Assembly (NCBI GenBank): GCA_009869945.1
Contig: WIXG01000165.1
Span: 1 to 64,000, forward strand
Direction of reading: 5' to 3'
Source: Mesaphorura yosii
Lineage: Eukaryota; Arthropoda; Collembola; Poduromorpha; Tullbergiidae
DNA length: 64,000 nt
Both the position numbers and the translations under genes were made by a program. This document shows positions 51,901 to 63,600 of the stretch, in pieces. The notes below the pieces were generated by a model. That model was given only the letters and a program-made list of their open reading frames with translations. It had not been told where the DNA came from and made no database searches. Numbering within the stretch: position 1 is the first letter of the stretch; every line of letters begins with the position of its first letter.

Positions 51901-54900
51901 TAATCCTCAGCAAGATTTAAGACAAAGGCAGGCACAGGCACGACGAGGCATTATTCAAGACTTAAGCTTTCAAGTTTTTTCTCAGTCGCAGTCGCTCTGC
52001 GGGCCCGGGCATTAACATCTAATTATCATAATTAAAAGATAAGAGATAGGAATATACAGGCATAGACGGGAAGCGGCAGAAGAAAGGATTCCTTTGCGTT
52101 TGCATAAATGAATATTCTTTTAAATGCAGCCGGGCCGAGCCACGGACTGGAAGAAATTGAATTAATAAAAATTACTCTCGCTATCTTTTCAAGGGCTTGT
52201 GATCTCGGGATTCTTTTTCCGTGTAATAAATTATTCGTCAATTTACGCCAGCCAGCCAGCCATCTACTAAGCAGCGCGGACCGGCGCGGCGTCTTGACTC
52301 TGACATATGTGTCCAATATCTGTAATTTGCATACATTAATCTTCGCTATGCCTGGCTTGGACTTGGAAGTGAAGAGAAGAGCAGAAGAGGCTCCAGCGCC
52401 GGTGAATGAAAGGGTGAGATTAATAAAGCAGCGATGTAATTTTTACCATTGCAATACAGCCTCATTATAATGAGATGCTATTCAACAGTCTGAGAAAATC
52501 TTGCCGAATCGAATAAATCCGGCGTCCGCGATAAGAACAAGAATGATAATGATAATTTGCAAGCTGAAGCTGAAGCTACTTAACCTTGTACGGTAATAAT
52601 ACTTCATTTCATAATTACATACGAGTCTGTCGGAGTCTCCGTCGCAGGTTCAGCGCTGTATTCTTATTCATATTCTTTATTAGGCGTATCATTATTTTAA
52701 TGACATTATACAATAAAAAGTCTCACATTCCTCATTCACTCATTCACAGCCAGCATTCGCATTTGCATTTGCCCTGTAATAAAGAAGATGTTTTATGGCT
52801 AATAATTACAGCCTACTTAATTATCTTGTTTGTTGTTCTCTAATGCGAAGCGAATGTGAAGCAAAGCAATAAGTCCGATTGAGAGTCCAAGTTTGTAATC
52901 TTTCTGCTATTGTAGTTCGTAAACTGAAACCTTTTTATTCACTATTCATTTAATTTATAATTACGGAGGATTAAATCACGAATCAGGTTGCTTTGCCTGG
53001 CTGGCTTGACTGGCTTGGCTTGCATGGGTGAGAAAAATCAGCAGTACGAGAAGGACCGGCCTCTGGCTCCTGCCTTCTTGTTAGAGAGGTTAGTGCCGCA
53101 CGTTTTTGCGAATTGCGAATTTAGCGTGGCTGGCATGCAATGCGTAATATGGCGAAGCAGCATTGTTTAAATTCCAGAAGAAAAATGAGCGAAGGTGTAA
53201 ATTAGTTCGTAGCGTAAATCTCATTAGCCATGCCTTAGTAGTGCTGAGGTCCAGTAATGGATGTATTTTATAAATATTCTGGCGCAGCCGACGTAGTTTT
53301 GGATATTGGATTCGGTTCTGATAATGAAAGCAACAATACGGCCGTAATTTCGCATTTCATCTCGAAGAGTCCTCTTCACTTTGTGAAGAATAAAGATGCA
53401 TGGCAGAAAAAGTCGCTAATTAAGCTTATTAAGCTAATAATAACTGACCTGCAATGGTAAGCAACTAAATCAGTTGTGTAAACTACAAGACTTAATGTCA
53501 AGTCCACAGTCCGGTGATAGTGTGTTCATTCATACGCAAGATAATTAATTCGACAACGCAGCACAAAGGCAAATAGCAAATGGGAGCGTGAAATAAAAGG
53601 CAATTGTCATGATTATAATCGTAAGCACAATATTAAGAATTCTGCATTCAGCTTCTTCACCATGAGCAGCAGCAAAGCCCGAGGAAAGATGCTCGGCCAA
53701 TTTTTATGCGCCCTCGGAAAGTTTTAAGTTCTAAGCTTCCTTATTAAAAGACAGTTCTTATTCATGAGGACGCGGAGCCCGGCGACGAAATATGGTGGAA
53801 TGAGTTTCTCAGAAGCGGCAGGCGCGGCAAAGTAAAAGTTACACAGCACGGCACGGCACGGTACTCCGGTTGTAATATGATAATGTGTATAATTTTTATA
53901 ATAAAATTAATGATATAAAATGCTAATTAAGGAAGACGACCAAGCACTACATCAAGGCATGCATGCCGAAGCACCGAAGCAGCAGCAGCATTTTTCGTAT
54001 TGCTCTCGGTTAATATATTATGAAGAAACGCAAAGACTTGCCTCGGTCTCTTTTACATGCATGGCATTTGCAGGGAGAAAGTCGGCAGTCCGGCTTTCTT
54101 CTCGCCGCGCCGCCAAGACACTGCGCACTGAGGATGAGTTTTCCCCTCGTACGAGCCGAGCGCAGTAGAAACTGAAAACTCATTATGCAAATGGAGTTCT
54201 TTTGAATAATTCCAGGACGTAATTAAGCAGTAATTTTCAGCCACTTTGATGCAAGCGTAAAAAATGAAGCCAGCCAGCCAGCAAAGAAACTGCACGGCCT
54301 GAATGCGACTGACTGAGAGTCTTCTCCTCGGTTCTTTATTAGCACTCTTATATGATTATGTGTGCTTAGGCCGACAAAGTTTCTTTTTTAAGTTCCTGGC
54401 TGACTGGCTTCCTCACAGCCTCTTCGCGCTCGCCTTCGCCGTACGTTATCAGCATAATCGTTATCATCATTGGCATTAACTTACAATTGTTCATATCGTC
54501 ATTAATTTCTTATGGGCGTGTGCGAGCAGCGAAAGATTTTCGTTTTCAGACATAAATTGGACCGCACAAACATTTTGGTCGTAAAATGAGCATTGGAACT
54601 AGAATTGAGTACATTTTAGTTTTCGAAGCATGCCTGCCGCTGCCACAAGACCGCACGTTTTTGATTCATCTTTTTACAAGCTGAAGCGAGCTGTAGTATT
54701 CTAATTAATTTGAAGCGACCGGGCCGAACCAAGTCGACCGAGTGTTACTTGCATATTAATTAGCGAAGCCACCAAATATGAAATCAGGCGCGGTTCTTTC
54801 ATTACGGTTCAATTATCAAAGTTATTGTGGTTTATTTGATTTGACATTTCACAATTCCTGGTCCTAATTAATAATGCCGAGTAAATAAATAAAAGAATTA

Positions 54901-57060
54901 CGAGGAAACAGCACATAACAAAGAGGTTTCCTGGTTTGGCGTTGGTTTTCAGCATTTTCAAGTTGCTCAGTTCGTTGCTCTCTTCTGTTCGTCCGTCCAT
55001 TCGTGAATGATTCGAGAAAGAGTCAACTGACAGCATAATCTTAAATAGACTCAATTCATACAAACGAAACCAAAACATTTTTCCAGAAAATTCTAGTCAG
55101 TCAACGTTAATTATCGACCCGACTGTGCTGCAGGGACGCCAACTACAACTCCTCCTCGCAATTAGCGAGATCGTTCTGTTTACGTTTTCAGTCGAAAGGA
55201 GTACAAATTACGAGTTTTAACTAACAATTTCATTAACTAATGTGGCTCAGGTCAAATCAGGAGAAAACATGAATTGTAAATTCATTAAGCGCTCGCGTCG
55301 ACGTAGTTGTAGTCGAAGACATTCGCGAATTACTTCTGGAACGAGACTGGATTAATGACGACTGACTACTAACAACGAATGAATGAAGTCTGAGCGAATT
55401 TAATTGGAATTCCTGCCCTCCTTCCAGAACCATCTTATTAAAATGAATTTCGAATACTCGAATTTTAATCTTTCATTTATCATATTCACAATGTGAGCTC
55501 ATAATAATGAAAAAGGGGTCGTGGTGACGAATGATGCTAATCAGGAGCTAGGCTGTGCTGTAGTTGTTCCGTGAAGAATTCTTAAGCAGAAGCCACAATT
55601 TCCAGCATGAAAATTCCAGCAGTGCAGACTTTGCAGTGCATTTTTATTCGCCGACCGCATGTGCTTGAGCACTGATCAACTTCATAATTTATTTATCGAA
55701 TAATAACCACGTCGCACCGACTCGATTTCGTTTCCTCGATAATCATTCGCGATTCGCGGTTCTCTCGCCTTAAAAGACTGGAGCTCAACTGCAAAAATTC
55801 TATAATCGAAATTTATAATCTAGCGCCATCAACATCATTCGTCATTTCATCGGAATGGAATCTATTATGCATGCTTGTAATTTCGATTCGATCATTTTTC
55901 TACTTTGCCTGCTGGATGATTGTTCTTTTAATATTAAATTCCTTCTTGCCCTCCCACTTCTCAACGCACGCGCCCGGCAGGGCTTAGGCCTCAGAGTGTT
56001 AATTCCACTTCCACCGATCGCAGAATGTAGAAACTAAACTACTCTGCTTATCAAAAGTCATAATCATCTCATGAATTGGACATCAACATCAATTATTCCA
56101 TCCCGCCCGTGTAAAGTATAATCATTGACCTAAACTGCTGTCCAAACGGTAAACACAAAATGTATTTCGCAATGCGATATGATTTGCCTTGTTAAATAAT
56201 TCAAGTAATCATAATTAAACATCAAAAGTCAAATGAACCGTACAAAGTCCTGATAATAAATGGGGCAGCCAATTTTCAGCCTTGTAGCCTTTCAACCAGC
56301 TTTAATTTTGTTATTTTGTATCAGTTTACTTTTAGCGGACTGGGTCGTCTGATTCGGTCAATTCAATTCAAGAACCTCTTCGCGTTGAATAAACACGATT
56401 AACTCTCCAGCCAGAGACAGACGATTGCTTGGCCTGCTGCCTTGTACAAATATTAAGTTTAATACGCTTGTATTTTGATTTACATGATTAGACGTGTTTG
56501 TAATTCCAATTGTCCAAGAATTTATGCTTAATTTGGATTTGTACAATTTTTGTATGTCTTCTGCCTCGCTTAATCGTCGCATTCAGCCAATGTCGTAAAT
56601 AACCATAAAGGCATGTATTATGTAAGTACATTCAATCAAAAGCAGAGCCACGACACGAGCATTCAGCCTTAATCAGTCGTAATTTATTATTCAAAAGACA
56701 CGGGCCCAAATTGAACTCATTTCGTCTTTCACGGCAACGCAAAAAAGCTTCTTTTTATATTTAATAATATTATTCTCACTGGCCACAGAATTAATTTGGT
56801 CTCATTTAATTCGGCGTCCGTTTCGCCAATGAATTCATAAGAAATGAGTCTTTATTCAATTTCTCGTCTCGTCTTGGCGCGGCACGCAACGCGAAAAATG
56901 CACCGACAAACGCAGTAAATACTGATAAATAAGTGACACGAACAGCACAACCCTTTTGTCAGCTAATGAATTTAAATTATTTCAACTATTTCACGAAGGT
57001 TCCAACAAAGAAACAGGAGTATTTAATTCACCGTAGCTTATGTATTCGTATCATGCACGT
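48901..57060. other. Gene desert upstream of pdm3
   Basis: About 8 kb without a supported gene. Open frames are short and lack splice partners. Simple repeats include five CGT units at 51591-51607 and three GCTAAT units followed by GCGAAT at 51714-51737. Octamers ATTTGCAT/ATGCAAAT recur near 52325, 52756 and 54185. It probably holds pdm3 promoter-distal regulatory DNA (inference). Confidence 0.55.
51714..51737. repeat. (GCTAAT)n short tandem repeat
   Basis: Three perfect hexamers plus one variant unit (GCGAAT). The same word recurs in short runs elsewhere (for example near 46221 and 49754), so it is a common slippage-prone word in this genome. Confidence 0.8.
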
Positions 57061-57068
57061 GAGGGGTA

Positions 57069-58090
57069 CTAACTTCGCAGGCTTAATCTAGACTTGGATT
57101 TCTGGTGCTGAGGCCGTGGCCGTACTGTGACATCGCCCATATGAGGCGCCCCTCTGCTCCTCCTCCGCCCAATTCGGCAAAAGAACTTTGCCAAGCTGCG
57201 GATCCACGATCTCGGTGCAGATCTCAACCGAGCAGCACGTTTCGCTTCTGCTTTGAGCGCCATATCAGAATTGACTGAAACTCGCAAATTGCAATGCGCA
57301 ATTTTAATGCATACGTGAAACTAATTAGTGATACTGGGTAATGAGGTACTGACATGTGTTTTGCTGGTGCATTCGTTCAGTCAGATGTCTGATCTCGTTT
57401 AGCAGCAGCAGTGACCAGTAACCCAGGTTTTGATCTGCCGAGAGATCAGGATTCGGTTCTTTCATTGTCCAATTCCCAGCCCCAGACGATCCAGACGCAA
57501 AATCGACGCAATGCTTGAAGGATTCAGGACTTTGGTCACCAGCAAAATCTCAGTACTTCATGTACAAGAATACCAAACTCGACATCAGATCTGTGCTGCC
57601 AACGGGTCGGACTTAGGCAGACACTTTTGAGCTGTCTGACTTCTGGAGATACTTTCTCAGTCTTCTGAAAACTGTCAAATCTTCTTTCCGCTGGTGCACT
57701 TGCACTTCTTTTGCTTCTTTCATTTCGGCTTCTGCTTCGTTATTTTCCCACGCCTCGTGGACGCTTCGCAGGTCTATTTCAAACAGCTCGTGGCTCGTTC
57801 TCTCGACTAATGTCAATACCTCCCGGTACAAGTACGCCAGGGAGTCTGTCATCTTCCGAAGTTTTGCTTCGAGCATTGATTCTGCGCGAGTGAATTCCGC
57901 TGCAGTGGCGCCGTCGTACTCGAGCTCGCCCTCCACGCCCTGGCTCGTAGCCAATTTTCCAAAATGTGAATTCTAAGCTTGAATTTCAGAGTGCAGAATC
58001 TCCATAAAGCGGGTAAATTCTGAGAGCAGTTGGAGTGTTGACTTCGACGCTTCAAACTTTCACTCCACGAACTTCTTACTGGTCGTCCAT
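57069..58090 (-). CDS. Small unrecognised protein, helical, with basic C-terminus
   Basis: A tentative model. First exon 58080-58090 (ATGGACGACCA, donor GTAAGA) can join in phase 2 to an exon beginning at 57943 (QGVEGELEYDGATAAEF). The frame then runs to 57613 through an amphipathic, acidic, likely helical segment (RAESMLEAKLRKMTDSLAYL to FRRLRKYLQKSD). A following exon ends near 57354 (SGAGNWTMKEPNPDLSADQN, LLLLNEIRHLTERMHQQNT; donor GTCAGT). The last exon, 57069 to about 57277 after acceptor GAGTTTCAG, encodes a very basic tail (WIRSLAKFFCRIGRRRSRG) and stops at 57069. The junction between the second and third exons is unresolved; donors GTATCT and GTGTCT are both possible. I recognise no domain. 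It lies 0.4 kb from the Merlin transposase, transcribed away from it. Confidence 0.4.
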
Positions 58091-58156
58091 TTTGTGGAAG
58101 TGGAAGATGATGTTTTGCGATCCGTCACTCTTAGTTTGTGGATTTTTGTAATGATT

Positions 58157-58210
58157 CGATGCAGATCCGGCTGCGCCGGTCCGGCTACGCCGGAACGCAT
58201 CGCAGCGCTG
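58157..58210. repeat. Nested GC-rich inverted repeats
   Basis: CGATGC (58157-58162) and GCATCG (58197-58202) form an outer stem. Inside are two 13-mers, each a hairpin, differing by one base: CCGGCTGCGCCGG (58167-58179) and CCGGCTACGCCGG (58181-58193). A palindrome CAGCGCTG follows at 58203-58210. The structure could be a transposon terminus, a cruciform or part of a promoter; which one cannot be told from sequence alone. Confidence 0.7.
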
Positions 58211-58214
58211 CGCG

Positions 58215-58228
58215 CCCCCCCCCCCCCC
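58215..58228. repeat. C14 homopolymer
   Basis: Fourteen consecutive C residues, four bases before the telomere-like tract. The exact length may be unreliable in an assembly. Confidence 0.85.
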
Positions 58229-58232
58229 ACGC

Positions 58233-58247
58233 AACCTAACCTAACCT
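58233..58247. repeat. Interstitial telomere-like tract, (AACCT)3
   Basis: Three perfect AACCT units, the complement of the arthropod telomere repeat TTAGG. The tract is short, so it may be chance or the mark of a repaired break. It sits between the palindromes and the transposase gene. Confidence 0.6.
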
Positions 58248-58329
58248 GAACTAATCGAAACAGTCGGTGGTACGAATGAATTTATGCCTCAAACAACAGA
58301 ATGGTAAACATAAGTTTTATTACAGTAGG

Positions 58330-58340
58330 GGCGCTGCGCC
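58330..58340. repeat. GC-rich palindrome GGCGCTGCGCC
   Basis: A five-base stem around a single T (GGCGC-T-GCGCC). It lies 153 bases beyond the transposase stop codon. It could be part of the 3' end of the Merlin copy, but no matching terminal repeat was found on the far side. Confidence 0.5.
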
Positions 58341-58493
58341 TCCCGCCTCGCTGTAAGCGACCAATATCATGCATAGTAACAGAGCAGTACACCCTGCTCT
58401 TCGGAGAATTTGTAGCCCTTAAAAGGGCTGTTGGTTTTTGTCCATTCCATAATCCATTTCCAGTCAGTGTAGTGGCCAGTCGTCATTGAGTGA

Positions 58494-59441
58494 TCAGTGG
58501 TAAAGTTTCGCCATGGCTTGGACAAACGTTTTGAAGATGTCCGGATCATCTTTGTGAAGGCGAAGCCAGAGAAACTCACACAGGTGCTCTGCAAGTTTTG
58601 ATTTCCCTCCAACTCCTCCTCGTTCTACGCGGTGCTTCAGTGGCCTCCAGTTGGATTCAATGGTGTTGGTGTGCACACCTGTCTCTGGGTCGACGAAGAA
58701 TTTTGAATGATTCACAGTTGAATGTTCGAAGCCATTTTCGGACAGCGTGTAGTATGCCTTCCATTCGTCAGAGTAAATTGTTGTGCCAGGCGCCACGTGC
58801 TTTTGGATCAAAGGGAGTAGAGTTTCTCGGTCTCTTTTATTGTCTGGGCAGATCTCCAGTCTCAGATTCTTAGACCTCCTCTGAACCATTCCAAGCACCC
58901 AATTTCCTTCAACCATTCTTCCCTTGTTGAACTTTCTCTTCCCGATTTTACTTTCGTCGATCTCGACGATTTCTCCAACTCCACCAATTTTCCCCTGCCG
59001 ATCGAATCCTTCATCAAGGTCGACCATGCAGACCTCGCGACAATAACTGAACCAATCTGAAACCGTGTTCGGTGATGTGCGGCAGTCGGTGATGGAGGAT
59101 TCCAAAATTGTTGTGCCGTAAGGAAATTTTCGTATAAAGCAGTAGGTGACCAGAAGAATTCGTTCCATGGGGAGATGAGATGCTTCGAACCAGGTGCCAT
59201 CCACCAAGCTCTTGCACCTTCGTTTTCCGTCTTGGTGCCTTGTATTGCAGTAAAAGACAGGGACGTTGCGGCTCCAATCCAACATAATTTTTTTTTCAGC
59301 TTTCTTATAACGGCTGCATTCTTCACAATTGCGAGTCGTAGTGAGAAGCCCCTGCTGGTCACACCATTCAATCGTAGATCTTCTGGTCTTGCAAATTTCA
59401 GCCAATTTTAACAGGTTTATTTGGTCCACTTTGCCTGCCAT
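58494..59441 (-). mobile_element. Merlin DNA transposase (IS1595 / ISXO2-like DDE), intact
   Basis: A single uninterrupted frame of 315 residues from ATG at 59441. The N-terminus has a zinc-ribbon-like pattern: NCEEC (C39, C42), then C65 and C76. The ISXO2-type DDE core follows: VEIDESKIGKRKFNKG (D162), TIYSDEWKAY (D225) and HTNTIESNWRPLKHR (E262), with the expected WVLGMVQR strand between. These are the signatures of the Merlin superfamily of cut-and-paste elements, related to bacterial IS1595/IS1016. There is no stop or frameshift, so the copy is young or selected. Terminal inverted repeats and the target duplication could not be found by eye. It lies between two unrecognised genes and is probably intergenic. 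Confidence 0.9.
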
Positions 59442-59878
59442 GGTCCTCTTCAAAGCTTCAGCACCTGCTCCAAATTCTAATCTTCAGCACAAGTCCAATC
59501 CAGTTCAGTCAGTCTTCAGATGGTTCTTCGTTCTTGCACTTCCAGTTGACCAATGAAGGAAAATCTGCCATCACCACCTTTTATACGGATCATTGCGGAT
59601 GTTGTTCGCGTCGATTTTGGCTGGCACGATCTTGTCGTACCTCGAATGTGCGTGCAGTTCAGTTGATAGATAGAAAACAACCAAATGTACATCCATCTTC
59701 AACTGCAACACAGGCGCATGGCAACAACAAATATGAAACTCGGACAAAGTCTGAGCTATTTGCCTGGCCAAATTCCGGATAAAAGTTTGTGATTTCAAAA
59801 AATATGTGCTTCCGCAAAAAAATTCTTGCAGATTCAGACTCAGGAGGTCGAGATCTTTCGATTGACACTATTCCGAGG

Positions 59879-60686
59879 TCAATCGGATGAATCCATCATA
59901 CTATAGTGCACCCCGGTAAGATCCTTTAGTCGACGAAAAGGGCAGAAATTGTGTTGAAGATATGTGGGATTGTGACTGAGACTGGAACAAAGGCAAAATT
60001 GCATTCGATATTGACAGTGACGACACGGGTCGTGCATCGAAGAGATGATCAGATTATTGAAATCAGTTATCGAATTGTTCCTGCTCCACCCTTTTTGCAG
60101 CTCCTTCAGTCGCCTATGACCGTATCTGTAAATCTTCTGCAGCACATTGCACAGAAATGTTTCGTGTTCAACGGTTCCAAGTGAATGTATCTCGAATTCG
60201 TTTGTCAAAGCACGGAGCTGTGCATAGTACCTACGAATGACCCGGTTCATGTTCGTAATCTGAAGGAGAATTCTTTCTTGCCTCAGCTCCAGCTTGAGTA
60301 ATTCATCCGTCCGGAGTGCCTTGACCTTTGATTTGTGCTCGCATATCGTAATTTGTATGTACGAGATCAGAGTGATTGACTTCGATGTGTGAGCTCCCAA
60401 ATTGCGAGCAGGGTTTGTAGATGTGTCTTTCGCCAAGATCGCAGCTGTGGCAAGCTCCGTGCTCGCGCCCGTTGTTGAGTCGGACAAATATTTCCTGACT
60501 CTGTCCCACACTTCTTTCTTGCTCTCCTCAAGCTTCCTTCTCAGCATCTGTCAACTCCTCTGTGATGCATCGACCCCTTCGAAAAAAAACAATTCTTCTT
60601 CGTCGCCTGTCTTCGCTCAAATCAGCTTGGACCAGCGAATCGCCGTTCATGTAACATCGATCCAAATATTCCACGTGATAAGCCAT
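59879..60686 (-). CDS. Unrecognised coiled-coil protein with Cys-rich C-terminus
   Basis: The main open frame, 59879-60547, encodes 222 residues after a possible acceptor (GAGTTGACAG) at 60548. It begins LRRKLEESKKEVWDRVRKYL and has a long charged helical region (DELLKLELRQERILLQITNM, then RVIRRYYAQLRALTNEFE). It ends with a Cys/His-rich segment (HDPCRHCQYRMQFCLC) and a stop. A TGA lies two codons upstream in this frame, so an upstream exon is needed unless the ATG at 60547 starts the protein. A candidate is the frame from ATG at 60686 (MAYHVEYLDRCYMNGDSL), whose following GTCCAA would be a weak donor. No family is recognised. It lies 0.4 kb upstream of the Merlin transposase on the same strand. 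Confidence 0.4.
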
Positions 60687-60689
60687 CGA

Positions 60690-63600
60690 AGATCCTTCAG
60701 TGTATCAGCTGAGACTGCAGTGGAGCGTTAAGAGGCTTCGCTCAGTTCAGTGCTTGACGTCTTGCTCTGAGTCCATCCAAAATCGTTGACACGGAGCGTA
60801 GAGCCGTTGCCAGCGCCAGCATTCGCATTGGCACGTACATCAGAAAGTCGGCGCAAGTTCAGGAAACACAGTTTGACGCCATTTTGTGGCCTTGCATTGT
60901 TGTGAGGTATTCAGCCGACTATTATACCCAATGCGTCTTTATGATCGCTAATTGTAAAGACGCGTTGATTATAGCTGTTGTATTTGGGACGGGACCGACA
61001 CATGGCCGTCAGATTCAAGACCAACCACGCTTGAAAGGAAGTACATCAAGACCTTTGAGTTACTGTGCCTTTTGGTGTTAATTTTTTTCACGTTCAAGCG
61101 GCTCAAAGGCGACGCGGGCAGTTCAGTTACAGGACGCGACGCGGTGATGCAAATACAAACGCCAAGAAACTAAGACCCGTACTTGCCGATTGCGATCTCC
61201 ATATTAAATTGCTACTTGAAATTTGCTAAAGGATTGCATGTCTAATTTGGTTGGCTACCGAGATCCGAAATCATACCAGACACTGGGCTTTTGCAGGCTG
61301 CTCGCTTATTTGCGCTTGTGGGGATTCAATCTGATTTTGTCCAGCAAATCGTGCCGTGACAGTGGTCGAATGAAAATTCAATTGCGAATCTTAAGTATAA
61401 AATGTATTCTTTTCCATTTGAATTCCTCTCCTGGACATAATTTGACGGAAAAGATGAGTTTCTGTGCGAAATCTGACACTAAGTCAAATGATTACGTGCG
61501 TAGCCGACGCTTGGCCGGCGGATGGAAAAGGGTTAAAGTAAATCTCTCTCTTCAGGTCGGGTCGCTGGATTTGATTTGAATTTTGTACTGGCTACTTCAT
61601 TCTCGTGCTGATATTGGCTTCCTTTCTGGATGTACGGTTCGGCGTAGAGTTCAGGCTTGAATATAAATATGCATCTTACAAATCCAAATGCCAAAGAAGA
61701 TTCGTACCTTTTTGAATTCGAGGCTGCTCCACGAGAAAGATTTGTCCAAGTCCATGAAGCTTAAACCATAAAAATTGAAATACGCTACGACGGCTTAAGC
61801 TGCCTGGCCATGTTTAAGAAGATATTACGGCTTGGCTGGCTTTGGCTTTCGGCTCGGACGTGTACGTGGACGAGAATCTTGAAAAATTCCAGTTGAATGC
61901 GCATTATTACGAAACTCAGCCATCCAGCAGCGGTGTCGGTGCGAGAAAGGCGACCGACCTTCACACTTTGAAATACATTTTGCATAAATCTGAAAGGCTG
62001 TGGAGCGAAAAAGGTTCTGTCGCTTGTCCAGTGTCCAGCAATCGAATTATAATATCATTTCAATTTCTTATCTCCCAACAGCTACGGGCTGCGCGAACTA
62101 CGAGCTACAATACGCGATCACGACTGCGATTGCGATGTTTCAATATCCAGCTCAGAAAATGCCAAAATGCCCCAAAGGACACCTTCGAAATTCGAATTGG
62201 AGTTCACTTCTAAACGATCGCATTCACATTTACGCGTTTACGGGCCCAGTCCAGTCCATTCTAAAATGTCCGGCTGGGGAAATTGGAATATTATTTCAAT
62301 TTCGGGGCGAGCACGAGAGGAGAAACTCATGCATATATCGTATATATGATTAAGGAGTCCAGTCCAGTACAGCCAGTACGGGTGCGAGTAATGTGATGTG
62401 GAGTGACCAGTGCAATGACTCAAAAAATAGTCTCAAGACTCCAGTCCATGTAAATAAATTACGGCACGTACCAGCATCAGCATGGCCAACATCACCAAGA
62501 AGCGATACCATTCGATACGAGAGACACAATTCAATACACTACGCATGCATGCATGATCACTTCGGCAGTCGCAGTATCGGCAGTCTCCTTTTCCTCTTGA
62601 CTCTGATGCTCATCTTCTTCATCTTCATTGTAGTAGCGCACGATTGAAAAGAGGGTTTTTTTTCATGAATTTTAATGCGAGGGCGAATTTATCCCAAAAC
62701 AGCATCCGTGTCCAGTGCTATTATTATTACGAGTGCGATAAGGGAAAAGAATGAATGCATGGAAGATGAGAAGGAGTGACGTGAAATGGTCGGTCAGGCG
62801 TCCATTTTCGTGCACTGAACTCCGTGTTTTCTCCTGCGGGCCCTCATTTTTTGGTTTAATCCACCTAATTTGTACGGTAATAATAAGTTAATGACATTGA
62901 GCCGCGATTTTTGCCATACTTGCGAGTCGCAAATGTTTCGCACGCTCCAGATTCAATATTTGATATTTGAACAATTGAATTCATAATTCATGAAGTCAAC
63001 AATCTGCTCCACGTCTTGCCGGCCGCCTCATGCTTGACTCCACGGTCGATTTAGTACACAGCGCAAATATTGGCTGGAAGCTAGAAGCGATCGGGCACGC
63101 ATGGGCACTTTTAAAAGCTGAAACCGTACGGCGAAATGCAACACAGTGCGATGTTAGCATACAAAAATTCGCTGCTGAGATGAAATTCAAAATCCTTTTA
63201 TGCGAGTCATCGCCATTACGGATTATTTCGTAGTTGGCCAGTGACGGAGGACGGAAAGTGAATCATCATAATGTTTATTTTATTCTAAATACGGAAATCA
63301 TCATGATTCATGAGGGCATTGTTTCAGATCCTTGCCTTTACGATATTTAGATTAAACAACTTGTGCCAACCGTGTCTTGTATTATGTAAAATACAGCCCA
63401 ACGTATATTTGTTTTTCGACATTCGAAATTCGATCGTCGTCCGTTTTTTTAATACTTGAATTGTGAATTATAGATGGCCAGGCCAGGCGCGGAATAGCAG
63501 CAGCAGCAACATTCCATCAATTCCGATCATGAATTATTCCCGAGCTTTATTTCCTCGGCCAAGACAACTCAAGTACTTTACTTAAATATGTAATATTTGA

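Noticed and set aside
54809..55078. 89-codon minus-strand frame with a transmembrane-like segment
   Set aside because: It resembles a type II membrane protein start but has no partner exons before pdm3; chance is more likely in AT-rich DNA.
57973..57975. In-frame TAG in the small gene at 57-58 kb, as evidence of a pseudogene
   Set aside because: An ATG-bearing first exon (58080-58090) with a GTAAGA donor can splice over it in phase to 57943, so the TAG is probably intronic.
59571..59868. Minus-strand frames between the coiled-coil gene and Merlin
   Set aside because: Short overlapping frames without motifs; probably untranslated flank.
61842..62353. Overlapping plus-strand frames of 117-123 codons
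   Set aside because: They lack proper starts, overlap each other in different frames and match no family I know.
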